A stretch of DNA of 64,000 nucleotides. Source: Laspinema palackyanum D2a (lineage in GTDB: Bacteria > Cyanobacteriota > Cyanobacteriia > Cyanobacteriales > Laspinemataceae). Under the pieces are notes generated by a model that was given only the letters and a program-made list of their open reading frames with translations, did not search any database and had not been told where the DNA came from. Of this stretch, positions 25,775 to 34,109 are shown piece by piece. The stretch lies in contig JAMXFF010000027.1 in NCBI GenBank assembly GCA_025370845.1, forward strand, positions 1 to 64,000. The letters run 5' to 3'. The stretch's first letter is position 1. Every line of letters begins with the position of its first letter. The position numbers and the translations under genes were made by a program.

Positions 25775-28204
25775 ATGACACTGTTCAAACAACTTTATCT
25801 CAAATTCCGATATTATATCGTTGGTCTGTTTTACTTTAAATATACCATTCCTGCCTTTCTCTACTCCTTGGAACGCGATCGCGTAGAACGAGCAGAACCC
25901 CAACTCGGTACTGCGGAACCCTTTGATAGTCCTGGAAAATTGCTGAATGTCGAATCCACTCCCCGGGGTGCAAACTTCTATTTTGAACAAGCTGAACTGC
26001 ATATTTCCTATTTAACCCGGGATTTAGTGCGAGTGGATTGGAAACCGGGACTCGAACCGATTCCTTATGCGATCGCCCGACAGGATTGGCCCGAGGTGGA
26101 GACTACTTTGGCCGAAACCGAGGACGGATGGACCCTAGACAGTGGCGAGTTACAGATGGCAGTCGCCTGGGATGGATCGCTACAATGGCGCGATCGCGCA
26201 GGCGCCCTCTTCCGCCAAGAACAACCCCCGCAACGCAAACCGGAAGGGTGGATTCATCGCGCCCCCCTGGAACAAGACGAACGGATTTATGGATTGGGAG
26301 AACGGGCCTCCTCCCTGAATTTGCGCCAAGCTGAAGATAAAGAGGGCAACCCCAAAACCTTTAGAATTTGGAACTTCGATGCTGCCGGAAAATATACCCC
26401 CGGTTCTGATCCGATGTATATTTCTATTCCCATTTATATGGGCTTGCATAACAACGGCAGTTACCTAATTTTCTACGAAAACTCCTATGAAGGTCACTTT
26501 ACCTTTGCCGATGTCGCCACCGCTGATTTTGAAGGCGGTCCTCTGCGTTACTACCTGACCTCGGGTCCACCGGCGCAGTTGTTAGAACGTTATACAAAAC
26601 TAACCGGACTCTCCCCCTTACCCCCTCGATGGGCGCTGGGGTATCATCAATCCCGGTGGGGATATCGGACGGAAAAAAATATCCAGGACATGGTAGATGA
26701 ATTTCAAGCGCGGGATCTGCCCTTGAGCGCGGTTCACTTGGATATTGATTGTCAAGTGGGGTTTCGTGCCTTCACCATTGACCCCGATCGCTTTCCCAAT
26801 CTTCCTAAATTTACCGAAGACTTGCTAGAAAAGGGTGTGCGATTTATTGCCATTCTCAATCCTGGAATTAAGTATAGTCGGGATAGTAATTTGTTTCTGG
26901 AAGGTCAATTACTCGGGGCCTTCTGTACCCGGTCTGATGGGACGTTAGTCTCGGCCCCGGTGTGGCCCGGTTGGTCCGTGTTTCCCGATTTTACCAACTC
27001 CAAAGTGCGCCACTGGTGGAGTCGCCAGTATCGCTATTTACTAGATGCCGGAGTCACCGGATTTTGGCATGATATGAATGAACCGGCCTGTTTTGTGGCC
27101 TGGGGCGATGGCACTTTACCCCCGCGATCGACCAAGCATTTTATGGAAGGTCGGGGCGGAGACCATCGGGAAGCTCACAATTTGTATGGATTGCTGCAAG
27201 CTCAGGCCGGATATGAGAGTTTATGCAATCATCATCCCGATCGCCGTCCCTTTATTGTGTCCCGGTCCGGTTGGGCCGGATTACAACGGTATGCCTGGAC
27301 TTGGACCGGGGATATCGAATCCAGTTGGGGTGCACTCCATCAAACCATCGCTACCGTACTCGGGATGGGATTGTCCGGAATTCCCTACAGCGGTCCAGAT
27401 ATTGGCGGATTCCAGGGAAATCCCTCCCCAGAATTATACCTCCGTTGGTTCCAAATGGCAACATTTTTACCGTTTTATCGTACTCATTCCTCCAATAATG
27501 TGGAAGCGCGTCCGCCTTGGGTCTATGGAGAACCGACCTTAAGTATTGTCAAAGCGTTTTTAGAGTTGCGCTATCGGTTGATGCCTTATTTTTATACTTT
27601 AGCCCAGGAAACGAGTCAGAAGGGCTATCCTTTAGTGCGTCCGCTGTTTTGGGCGGACCCCCAGGATTCGCAACTGTGGGACATTGAGGATGGCTTTTTA
27701 CTCGGGGATGCGCTGCTGATTTGGGCAGTTGCCGAGAAGGGGATGCGATCGCGCTCAGTGCGATTACCCCAGGGAACTTGGTATTATTTCTGGCAGGACC
27801 GGCAGTTTGAGGGCGGGCAATCGGTAACCGTGGAGACTCCCCTGGAACAGATTCCGGTGTTTGTGAAAGCAGGGAGCATTGTACCAATGGAGGAAGGAAA
27901 TTGCCTGATCCTCCACCTCTATCCCCCAGTACAAGGCTCTGGGGAAGGCTGGATCTACAGCGATGCGGGCGATGGCTATGAGGAAGGTCGAAGCGATCGC
28001 TTTTATATGGTCCGAGATGAACAAGGATTAGAAGTGAGATGGGAGGAAGAAGGAACCTATCCGTTCCCCTATACTCAGGTGCAAGTTCATTTGCACGGAT
28101 TCCAACCTCAGCAAGCCTGGATCGACGATCGCGAGGTCGAGATTCAAGGAAGGCTGATTCAGGGGGAACGATTTAGCCGCCTGTATGTGCGAGGGTCAGA
28201 TTGA
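25775..28204 (+). CDS. Glycoside hydrolase family 31, probable alpha-glucosidase
   Basis: An 809-aa enzyme from the ATG at 25,775; the longer frame from 25,643 adds 44 residues, runs through the upstream hairpin region and looks non-homologous. The GH31 N-terminal beta-sandwich is followed by the (beta/alpha)8 barrel starting PPRWALGYHQSRWGY. The nucleophile Asp is in FWHDMNEPA (Asp433) and the acid/base Asp in WTGDIESSW (Asp513). SRSGWAGLQRYAW and the RTHSSNN motif complete the active site. It should release alpha-linked glucose from oligosaccharides in the cytoplasm, perhaps from glycogen breakdown. There is no signal peptide in the chosen start, and the gene is not in an operon. Confidence 0.92.
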   Translation: MTLFKQLYLKFRYYIVGLFYFKYTIPAFLYSLERDRVERAEPQLGTAEPFDSPGKLLNVESTPRGANFYFEQAELHISYLTRDLVRVDWKPGLEPIPYAIARQDWPEVETTLAETEDGWTLDSGELQMAVAWDGSLQWRDRAGALFRQEQPPQRKPEGWIHRAPLEQDERIYGLGERASSLNLRQAEDKEGNPKTFRIWNFDAAGKYTPGSDPMYISIPIYMGLHNNGSYLIFYENSYEGHFTFADVATADFEGGPLRYYLTSGPPAQLLERYTKLTGLSPLPPRWALGYHQSRWGYRTEKNIQDMVDEFQARDLPLSAVHLDIDCQVGFRAFTIDPDRFPNLPKFTEDLLEKGVRFIAILNPGIKYSRDSNLFLEGQLLGAFCTRSDGTLVSAPVWPGWSVFPDFTNSKVRHWWSRQYRYLLDAGVTGFWHDMNEPACFVAWGDGTLPPRSTKHFMEGRGGDHREAHNLYGLLQAQAGYESLCNHHPDRRPFIVSRSGWAGLQRYAWTWTGDIESSWGALHQTIATVLGMGLSGIPYSGPDIGGFQGNPSPELYLRWFQMATFLPFYRTHSSNNVEARPPWVYGEPTLSIVKAFLELRYRLMPYFYTLAQETSQKGYPLVRPLFWADPQDSQLWDIEDGFLLGDALLIWAVAEKGMRSRSVRLPQGTWYYFWQDRQFEGGQSVTVETPLEQIPVFVKAGSIVPMEEGNCLILHLYPPVQGSGEGWIYSDAGDGYEEGRSDRFYMVRDEQGLEVRWEEEGTYPFPYTQVQVHLHGFQPQQAWIDDREVEIQGRLIQGERFSRLYVRGSD

Positions 28205-28372
28205 GTGTTTGAGTAAGGGTGAGTTAGGGGGAGAGGCGATCGCCTAGGGGAAGCAACTGGGCGATCGTTTTCTTTTGGAAGCGATCGCCACTCTTAGTAC
28301 AGCTTTCCAACCTCGTTCACGGGGTCTGTGGCTTGGAATGAACCCATCAATTTACCCGAAAGATCCACTTTT

Positions 28373-28708
28373 TTAATCAATCAGATAATCACTCAGGGTT
28401 TGGAGTAAGCGGTGATGTCGGTCCAATGAAATTGACCCAATAGAACCGATGATTTTACGACGCGGGACTACGGCGAGAAAACCTAACCGGATCAAAGAGG
28501 TTGTTCTTAATCCACTCCCAGAAAAGTCGGGGTCAGAAGGAGAAATAATCTCGTCAAAAGTGGGAACTTCCTGCTGGATCTGGGTACTCACTCCACAGAC
28601 CAAAAAATCTCCATAGCGAGGTAACTCCCTCAGAAGGATAACTGGACGATTCTTGATGATTCCGTCCGATTGGGGAATGGGAGTGAGAACAATATCAGCT
28701 TCCTGCAT
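28373..28708 (-). CDS. MazF/PemK-type toxin
   Basis: A 111-aa protein of the PemK/MazF endoribonuclease fold: EADIVLTPIPQSDG, the KNRPVILL segment with the conserved Arg-Pro, then GLRTTSLIRLGFLAVVPRRKI and a C-terminal helix. It would cleave mRNA when freed from its antitoxin. The start overlaps the upstream antitoxin frame by 14 nt. It lies just upstream of the CRISPR-Cas genes on the other strand. Confidence 0.82.
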   Translation of the reverse strand: MQEADIVLTPIPQSDGIIKNRPVILLRELPRYGDFLVCGVSTQIQQEVPTFDEIISPSDPDFSGSGLRTTSLIRLGFLAVVPRRKIIGSIGSISLDRHHRLLQTLSDYLID

Positions 28709-28928
28709 AGTCAGGATTGGCTATTTTAATGGCATCCACCGGGTACTCATCTTCCTCACTGTAGGCATTATTCAGGTGATGACTAGAGAGAGAAAACCAG
28801 GCTGCTTGTTCTGATATTTGTTCGGGGACGAGGGTAACAATCAGTTTGGTATTGGGTTCAATCGGGTAGGGTTCATCGAGTTGAATAGACTGTCCATCAA
28901 AATGCGCGGATAAGGAAACAATTTTCAT
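28695..28928 (-). CDS. Antitoxin partner of the MazF-type toxin
   Basis: A 77-aa protein beginning MKIVSLSAHFDGQSIQLDEP and PNTKLIVTLV, a small beta-strand domain I associate with cyanobacterial antitoxins, followed by an acidic linker and tail (YSEEDEYPVD) suited to wrapping a toxin. Its position before and overlapping the toxin gene is the usual antitoxin-first order. It lacks an obvious helix-turn-helix, so autoregulation is uncertain. Confidence 0.7.
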   Translation of the reverse strand: MKIVSLSAHFDGQSIQLDEPYPIEPNTKLIVTLVPEQISEQAAWFSLSSHHLNNAYSEEDEYPVDAIKIANPDYAGS

Positions 28929-29184
28929 AGATAAGATTTTAAGTTCAAGAGGATCACTTTTAGTGTATTCTATTTTATCATTGAGTGCCTTACTCTGTCT
29001 CGTACTCTAAGCCGACTCTGCGGAGTGCGTTGGCGAAGGCTGGGCGTCAGCACTGGGGGAAACGCTATATTTAACAGTCGCCCTCTTTCTGCATCAGAGG
29101 AGTTTAAATCATTCTTAAATTTATGGCTGCATGGAATAGACCGTGTTAAGCTACCCTAGAAGTTAAAAACTATTCAACTCCTAA

Positions 29185-29781
29185 ATGGGCTTTCAACTCA
29201 GGCTTAAGGTATGGGGCGATCGCGCTTTATTCAATCGCCCTGAATTTAAGGCTGAACGGGTGTCCTATGATGTACCGACTCCGACAGCAGCTTTGGGTAT
29301 CCTCGATTCCATTTTTTGGAAACCGGAGATTAGCCGCAAGCTGCAACGAATTGAGGTTTTGAAGCCAATCGATATGTTTGGTTTCATGGTCAATAACGTA
29401 AAATCCAAGGCGTCTCGTACTGGACAACCGATCGCGATCGAGGACGATCGCACTCAGCGTCACTGTCTCATCTTGCGCGATGTCGCTTATATCTTTGAAT
29501 TCGAGATTGAGCTTGGTCCTCGGGTCACTGAATCGCCGCAAAATTCCTTAAACAAATATCAGGCGCAATATGAGCGCCGCATTTCCAAGGGTCAATGTTT
29601 CCAGCAACCTTATTTCGGCGTCCGAGAATTTGTGGCATCTTTTGGCTTTCCCGATGGCAATGAACAGCCTATCGATTACAGTGCGGATTTGGGATGGATG
29701 CTGCGTGACATCGACTATAAAACCGGCACTCCATCATTCTACCGACCCCAGATAGAGAGAGGAATCATTCATGTTACTTGA
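29185..29781 (+). CDS. cas5c: Cas5c (type I-C crRNA-processing endoribonuclease)
   Basis: A 198-aa Cas5d/Cas5c protein: LRLKVWGDRALFNRPEFKAERVSYDVPTP at the N terminus (too long to quote without the break after RPEF), TAALGILDSIFW, and RTQRHCLILRDVAYIFEF, where this family has its catalytic Lys/His region. In type I-C Cas5 cuts pre-crRNA in the repeat, in place of Cas6; no cas6 is visible, which agrees. It overlaps cas8c by 11 nt. The family is RAMP-type and the length is slightly short of the usual 210-240 aa. Confidence 0.93.
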   Translation: MGFQLRLKVWGDRALFNRPEFKAERVSYDVPTPTAALGILDSIFWKPEISRKLQRIEVLKPIDMFGFMVNNVKSKASRTGQPIAIEDDRTQRHCLILRDVAYIFEFEIELGPRVTESPQNSLNKYQAQYERRISKGQCFQQPYFGVREFVASFGFPDGNEQPIDYSADLGWMLRDIDYKTGTPSFYRPQIERGIIHVT

Positions 29782-31429
29782 GTCTCTTTATGAGTTTGCT
29801 CAAACTGTTGATGAGCTACCTTCGATGGGGTATGGATCGGCCAAGGTTGCGGGATTGATTCATCTGGATGGTTCAGAGAATTATGTTTATGAACCCTTGG
29901 AGACTTCCAAGAAAAAAGGCAAAAAGGAAGTTAAAGTCCCGGGAAAATATCTGGAAGTTCCAGAAATCCGTCGGAATGGATGTCTGGCGAAACTGATTAG
30001 CGATACTGCGGAATATATTTATGAAGGGGGTCGAAAGGGCTATCGCGACGCTTATTTGCAATTGCTCAAAGACTGTTGGGAAGCGACTCAGGAACCCTCG
30101 GTTAAAGCGGTGTTAGATTACTGTCAGAATACTCCAGTCAAACCCGATGACATTGAGGTTGGCGATCGCATTGCATTTTTCTGGGTTGATGAAGGATGCC
30201 TGATCACCGATATCCCGATTATTAAACAATGGTGGCAAGAACGATCGCAGCCCAATGATGCACCCATTTCTCAGTGTTTGGTGACGGGAAAGCAAGCTAA
30301 AATTGCCCAAAAGCAAGCCATTCAGCTTAAAAATATCCCGGGTGGTAATTCGAGTGGTGCTTCTTTGATTAGTTCCTACGGCGATGCCTTCCAATCCTAT
30401 GGTGTTAAGCAAGCGTCACCCATTTCGATTTCTGCGGATAATGATATCCATCAAGTGCTGAACTGGATGCTGGCTAACCCTGAGCGCTCTTTGCGGATTG
30501 GAGATATGGCAATTTTGCTCTGGGGGACGACATTTGGGGGAAAAGAACTGGCGGATGTAGAAGCGTGTCAGCGATACTTGAAAACTCCCTTTTCCCCGGA
30601 CCCCAAGCGATCGCCTTTAGTGAACCTATTAATGCTCTGCGGTAATGCAGGGCGGGTATCCATTCGGGAATGGCAACGACAACCGGAGGAAAAACTGCGA
30701 TCGTCTCTTTCTAATTGGTTAGGATTTCAGCAGATTCCCGGATGGAACAGCTTTGAGAGTTACCATTATCTTAGCATCTATCAACTGAGCCGCGCGCCTT
30801 ATCGGTTCGATGAGAAAAAAATTCTCAATCGCACGGTTAAAGCGCTGCTAAATAATGCTTTATGGGGTCAACCTTTGCCTATATCCCTGGTTCAAAATGT
30901 CTGTGAGCGGAACCGCATTGAAAAAGGGGTCACCTGGTCTCGGGCCGTGTTTCTTAATCTTTACCTCCAGCTTTATAAAGATGGGCAGTCAACTATGGAA
31001 TTAGACCGAAACCACGCAATGGCATTCAATTTTGGGCGGTTGTTAGCGACTTATGCCAAAATCCAACGGGCCGCCCAGAAGTGCGATTTATCTAAAACCA
31101 ATGCCGCCCAAGCCTTTGGGACTGCTGGGATGTCTCCCGTCACCCTGGCATTGCGACTGGCAAGCAATGCGAACAATCATCTGCAAGTTATCTCGCGCAA
31201 AAGTGGAGGTAAATTGGCTCACTATTTTGAAAACCAGCTTGCGGAATTGAATGCAGCAATTGCCGAATTACTGCCTTTGCCCTCAGTGTTTAGTATTGAA
31301 CAGCAGGCTTATTTTTCGATGGGGTATTGGTCAGAACTGCACCGAAAAAAAACGAAAGACGAGCAGCCAGAGGAAGCGGTTAGTTCTACAGAACCCGCCA
31401 GTTTAATGGATTTACTTGGAGAGGAATAG
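29771..31429 (+). CDS. cas8c: Cas8c (Csd1), large subunit of the type I-C Cascade
   Basis: A 552-aa Csd1-family protein; it recognises the PAM and holds target DNA. Visible landmarks are CLVTGKQAKIAQ (a Cas8c-typical Cys-containing motif), SYGDAFQSYGVKQA, TFGGKELAD and MLCGNAGRVSIREWQ. The C-terminal ~135 residues form the helical bundle that in other I-C systems is also made separately as Cas11c from an internal start. It is embedded between cas5c and cas7c with short overlaps, so the three form one operon. Confidence 0.93.
   Translation: MLLESLYEFAQTVDELPSMGYGSAKVAGLIHLDGSENYVYEPLETSKKKGKKEVKVPGKYLEVPEIRRNGCLAKLISDTAEYIYEGGRKGYRDAYLQLLKDCWEATQEPSVKAVLDYCQNTPVKPDDIEVGDRIAFFWVDEGCLITDIPIIKQWWQERSQPNDAPISQCLVTGKQAKIAQKQAIQLKNIPGGNSSGASLISSYGDAFQSYGVKQASPISISADNDIHQVLNWMLANPERSLRIGDMAILLWGTTFGGKELADVEACQRYLKTPFSPDPKRSPLVNLLMLCGNAGRVSIREWQRQPEEKLRSSLSNWLGFQQIPGWNSFESYHYLSIYQLSRAPYRFDEKKILNRTVKALLNNALWGQPLPISLVQNVCERNRIEKGVTWSRAVFLNLYLQLYKDGQSTMELDRNHAMAFNFGRLLATYAKIQRAAQKCDLSKTNAAQAFGTAGMSPVTLALRLASNANNHLQVISRKSGGKLAHYFENQLAELNAAIAELLPLPSVFSIEQQAYFSMGYWSELHRKKTKDEQPEEAVSSTEPASLMDLLGEE
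31019..31429 (+). CDS. Predicted internal Cas11c (small subunit) inside cas8c
   Basis: In studied type I-C systems Cas11c is translated from an in-frame start within cas8c. Here Met417 of Cas8c (ATG at 31,019) begins AFNFGRLLATYAKIQRAAQK, which fits the conserved GRLFA...KIQ opening of that helical domain, and gives 136 aa. Another in-frame ATG at 30,995 is possible. The internal ribosome site is weak (GGG about 10 nt before the earlier ATG). The product is inferred from the family, not seen directly. Confidence 0.5.
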   Translation: MAFNFGRLLATYAKIQRAAQKCDLSKTNAAQAFGTAGMSPVTLALRLASNANNHLQVISRKSGGKLAHYFENQLAELNAAIAELLPLPSVFSIEQQAYFSMGYWSELHRKKTKDEQPEEAVSSTEPASLMDLLGEE

Positions 31430-31433
31430 AACC

Positions 31434-32282
31434 ATGAGCATTTATTTAGACCCCAGCAAACGACATGATTTTATTTGGTTAGTTGATGTAAAAAATGGCA
31501 ATCCGAATGGAGACCCAGACGCGGAGAATCTCCCCCGCACCGACCCTCAGACGATGCATGGTTTTATGACCGATGTTTGTTTGAAGCGAAAAATCCGTAA
31601 TTATGCGGCTTTGCTGGGCCAGCCTATTTTTGTAGAACAGGGCAGCATTCTCAACAAAAAAATTGAGGAATCCATGACGGCTAATGATATCAGTCCGGGG
31701 AAAGGAGGGAAATCAGTTAAAGATTCCAAGGATGTCGATACGATGCGCCGCTGGATGTGCGATCGCTATTATGACGTGCGGATGTTTGGGGCGGTGATGT
31801 CTACGGGGCGCAATGCGGGACAGGTACGCGGTCCCCTGCAAATCACTTTCGCGGATTCCATTGATACGATTGTCCCCTCCTCTATCTCCATTACCCGCTG
31901 TGCCGCCACGGAGGGAGAGGAAGACAAGGATAATAAGACGATGGGGCGCAAAACCTTTATTCCTTATGGGTTGTATCGGGCTTACGGGTTTTTTAGTCCC
32001 ACCTTTGCGGAACAGACTGGGGTCGGTGCAGATGACCTCAAACTATTCTGGGACGCTTTGCTCAATTGTTGGGAATGCGATCGCAGTGCGGCCCGTGGGT
32101 TCATGGCAACTCGAAAGCTAATTGTTTTCAGCCATGAATCGAAGTGGGGGAATGCACCCGCCCATGAGTTGTTCAATCTGTTTAAAATTGCCTCTCAATC
32201 ACCGGCACCCCGGAGTTTTGAGGAGTATGAATGGGAGTTGAATGCGGTCCCGGAATCTGTCACGGCGACAGTTTTGCGGTAA
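31434..32282 (+). CDS. cas7c: Cas7c (Csd2), type I-C Cascade backbone
   Basis: A 282-aa Csd2-family protein that polymerises along the crRNA. It starts MSIYLDPSKRHDFIWLVDV, then NGNPNGDPDAENLPRTDP, both hallmarks of the family. DVRMFGAVMS and SRGARGFMATRKL-like segments follow. I chose the ATG at 31,434 over the one at 31,416 because GGAGAGGA lies 9-10 nt before it and because the family normally begins here. The alternative would overlap cas8c by 14 nt. The divergent orphan repeat begins 14 nt after the stop. Confidence 0.94.
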   Translation: MSIYLDPSKRHDFIWLVDVKNGNPNGDPDAENLPRTDPQTMHGFMTDVCLKRKIRNYAALLGQPIFVEQGSILNKKIEESMTANDISPGKGGKSVKDSKDVDTMRRWMCDRYYDVRMFGAVMSTGRNAGQVRGPLQITFADSIDTIVPSSISITRCAATEGEEDKDNKTMGRKTFIPYGLYRAYGFFSPTFAEQTGVGADDLKLFWDALLNCWECDRSAARGFMATRKLIVFSHESKWGNAPAHELFNLFKIASQSPAPRSFEEYEWELNAVPESVTATVLR

Positions 32283-32296
32283 CAGACTTCTATATA

Positions 32297-32333
32297 GTTT
32301 CAGACATCTTAAAGGATGTCTGTGGATTGAAAC
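32297..32333 (+). repeat. Orphan divergent CRISPR-type repeat (37 nt)
   Basis: This 37-nt stretch has the same length and 3' half (GTCTGTGGATTGAAAC) as the array repeat but a different stem and loop: AGACATC/GATGTCT with loop TTAAAG instead of AGACCCC/GGGGTCT with GTTTCC. Two stem pairs are changed together, so the hairpin is intact. It stands alone 234 nt before the first array repeat. Confidence 0.85.
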
Positions 32334-32567
32334 GGGGCAAACCCCTGAAGAAATACCCGGGCTAAGGGGAGTTCGCAATGGTCCCAGGAGCCGATAATTT
32401 TGGCAGGGGGAAGCGGGAGTAAAATCCCCCCTCCTCCCGCCAGTCAGACGGGATAAGGCTTTGAGGCGATTTTTGTGAAATCATGCAATTAATTGTAGCA
32501 ACAAAAACTACGGTCCGGCCAAAACTGGTCGTGAAACGATTGCATGGACAGTGTTATGATACGAGGA
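32334..32567 (+). promoter_or_regulatory. Probable CRISPR leader
   Basis: About 234 nt between the orphan repeat and the first array repeat, on the 5' side of the array as judged from the ATTGAAAC 3' handle and the repeat decay at the opposite end. The distal part is AT-rich (AATTAATTGTAGCAACAAAA). A C/G-rich hairpin (AATCCCCCCTCC region) occurs near 32,430. The array promoter should lie here. Confidence 0.55.
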
Positions 32568-33984
32568 CGTTCAGACCCCGTTTCCGGGGTCTGTGGATTG
32601 AAACACTCAAGCGGATGCAAGGAATCTCAGCTAGTCCTACGTTCAGACCCCGTTTCCGGGGTCTGTGGATTGAAACTTTTTTGTCGATGAGGTTGCCGAA
32701 TGGATGTCTGGCGTTCAGACCCCGTTTCCGGGGTCTGTGGATTGAAACATGAAGTTTGCACTCGACCTTGATGTAGATGCTCAACGTTCAGACCCCGTTT
32801 CCGGGGTCTGTGGATTGAAACTCAATCTATTCTTATAACGATCCCAAAAAACTAACGTTCAGACCCCGTTTCCGGGGTCTGTGGATTGAAACCCCTAACG
32901 CTGCTCAACTCATGGACGACGCTCAACGTTCAGACCCCGTTTCCGGGGTCTGTGGATTGAAACCACCCCTGATAGTCGCGCTAAGGGAATGCTAACCGTT
33001 CAGACCCCGTTTCCGGGGTCTGTGGATTGAAACTTAAGTTTTTAGACGAGTCAAACATTAATGACCCTGACGTTCAGACCCCGTTTCCGGGGTCTGTGGA
33101 TTGAAACATCCAGCAGTTTGCTATGCAAAGCCCTATCCTTGAACGGTCGTTCAGACCCCGTTTCCGGGGTCTGTGGATTGAAACGCAGACGGGATAGAGG
33201 ATTTAGGATTCTCATTCACGTTCAGACCCCGTTTCCGGGGTCTGTGGATTGAAACTCCGAACGCTCTGGAATCAACTTCTCAGAGAGCGCCGTTCAGACC
33301 CCGTTTCCGGGGTCTGTGGATTGAAACGTCAAACGACTCTAACTCTAGTTGCAGCATCTCTAAGCGTTCAGACCCCGTTTCCGGGGTCTGTGGATTGAAA
33401 CCGGAAAAAAGCCGCTGCTTATGTTAAGGCTATTGACGTTCAGACCCCGTTTCCGGGGTCTGTGGATTGAAACTAAGGTGTGAAAAACTGCCCCGCACGG
33501 CTATTCGACGTTCAGACCCCGTTTCCGGGGTCTGTGGATTGAAACATAGAATTATGGACAAAGCGATCGCGAAAGGTTCGTTCAGACCCCGTTTCCGGGG
33601 TCTGTGGATTGAAACTTAGTTTGTGTTTAGTTAGTTTAGAGGACCAAAAACGTTCAGACCCCGTTTCCGGGGTCTGTGGATTGAAACTTTGGAATATGTG
33701 AAAAATAACCAGCGTTGGTGATCGTTCAGACCCCGTTTCCGGGGTCTGTGGATTGAAACAAACTTGCCTAAACACGGTAAGGATCCTTACTTTAGCCTAG
33801 CGTTCAGACCCCGTTTCCGGGGTCTGTGGATTGAAACTGATAAGATATAGAAACAGAAAAGGGAGAAGCCGAAGCCGTTCAGACCCCGTTTCCGGGGTCT
33901 GTGGATTGAAACTCGGGTCAAGGAGTCTATAAAATCCTTCCTACCGCCGTTCAGACCCCGGAAACGGGGTCTGTGGATTGAAAC
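32568..33984 (+). CRISPR. Type I-C CRISPR array, 20 repeats and 19 spacers
   Basis: The repeat is 37 nt: CGTTC, stem AGACCCC, loop GTTTCC, stem GGGGTCT, then GTGGATTGAAAC. Starts are at 32568, 32640, 32712, 32785, 32856, 32927, 32997, 33071, 33148, 33219, 33291, 33365, 33437, 33509, 33579, 33651, 33723, 33801, 33876 and 33948. The first 19 are identical as far as I can see; the last has the loop GGAAAC. Spacers are 33-41 nt, mostly 34-35, and all differ. Spacer 14 (33546-33578) contains GCGATCGC, so its source was probably HIP1-rich cyanobacterial-type DNA. Uniform repeats suggest a maintained array. No adaptation genes lie in this window. Confidence 0.98.
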
Positions 33985-34019
33985 AAACGACCTTATTTCC
34001 CGGGTCTGGGGATTGAAAC
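33985..34019 (+). repeat. Degenerate terminal repeat without a spacer
   Basis: Directly after the last full repeat, TTTCCCGGGTCTGGGGATTGAAAC preserves the 3' half of a repeat, here written as TTTCCCGGGTCT then GGGGATTGAAAC, while the 5' half is eroded. No spacer separates the two, so the trailer end is decayed or recombined. Confidence 0.75.
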
Positions 34020-34109
34020 GATGGAAACGATGGTTCGTGTCATCCCCCTTAACTGGGGGATGATGACGGACTCATAATATCATGATCACTGACCCGTTGG
34101 AATTCCCCG

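Noticed and set aside
29053..29070. Partial match (9 of 11) between the sequence after the orphan repeat (GGGGCAAACCC) and GGGGGAAACGC upstream of cas5c, as a CreA-like target
   Set aside because: Too short, with mismatches, and no TTC motif next to it; not enough to claim a guide-target pair.
32536..32567. CTGGTCGTGAAAC before the first repeat as a further degenerate repeat
   Set aside because: Only the last few bases fit and the gap to the first repeat is 30 nt, shorter than any spacer; chance similarity is likelier.
32483..32784. ORFs of 89 and 76 aa on both strands in the array
   Set aside because: They are translations of CRISPR repeats and spacers (recurring FRPRFRGLWIET and IHRPRKRGLN).
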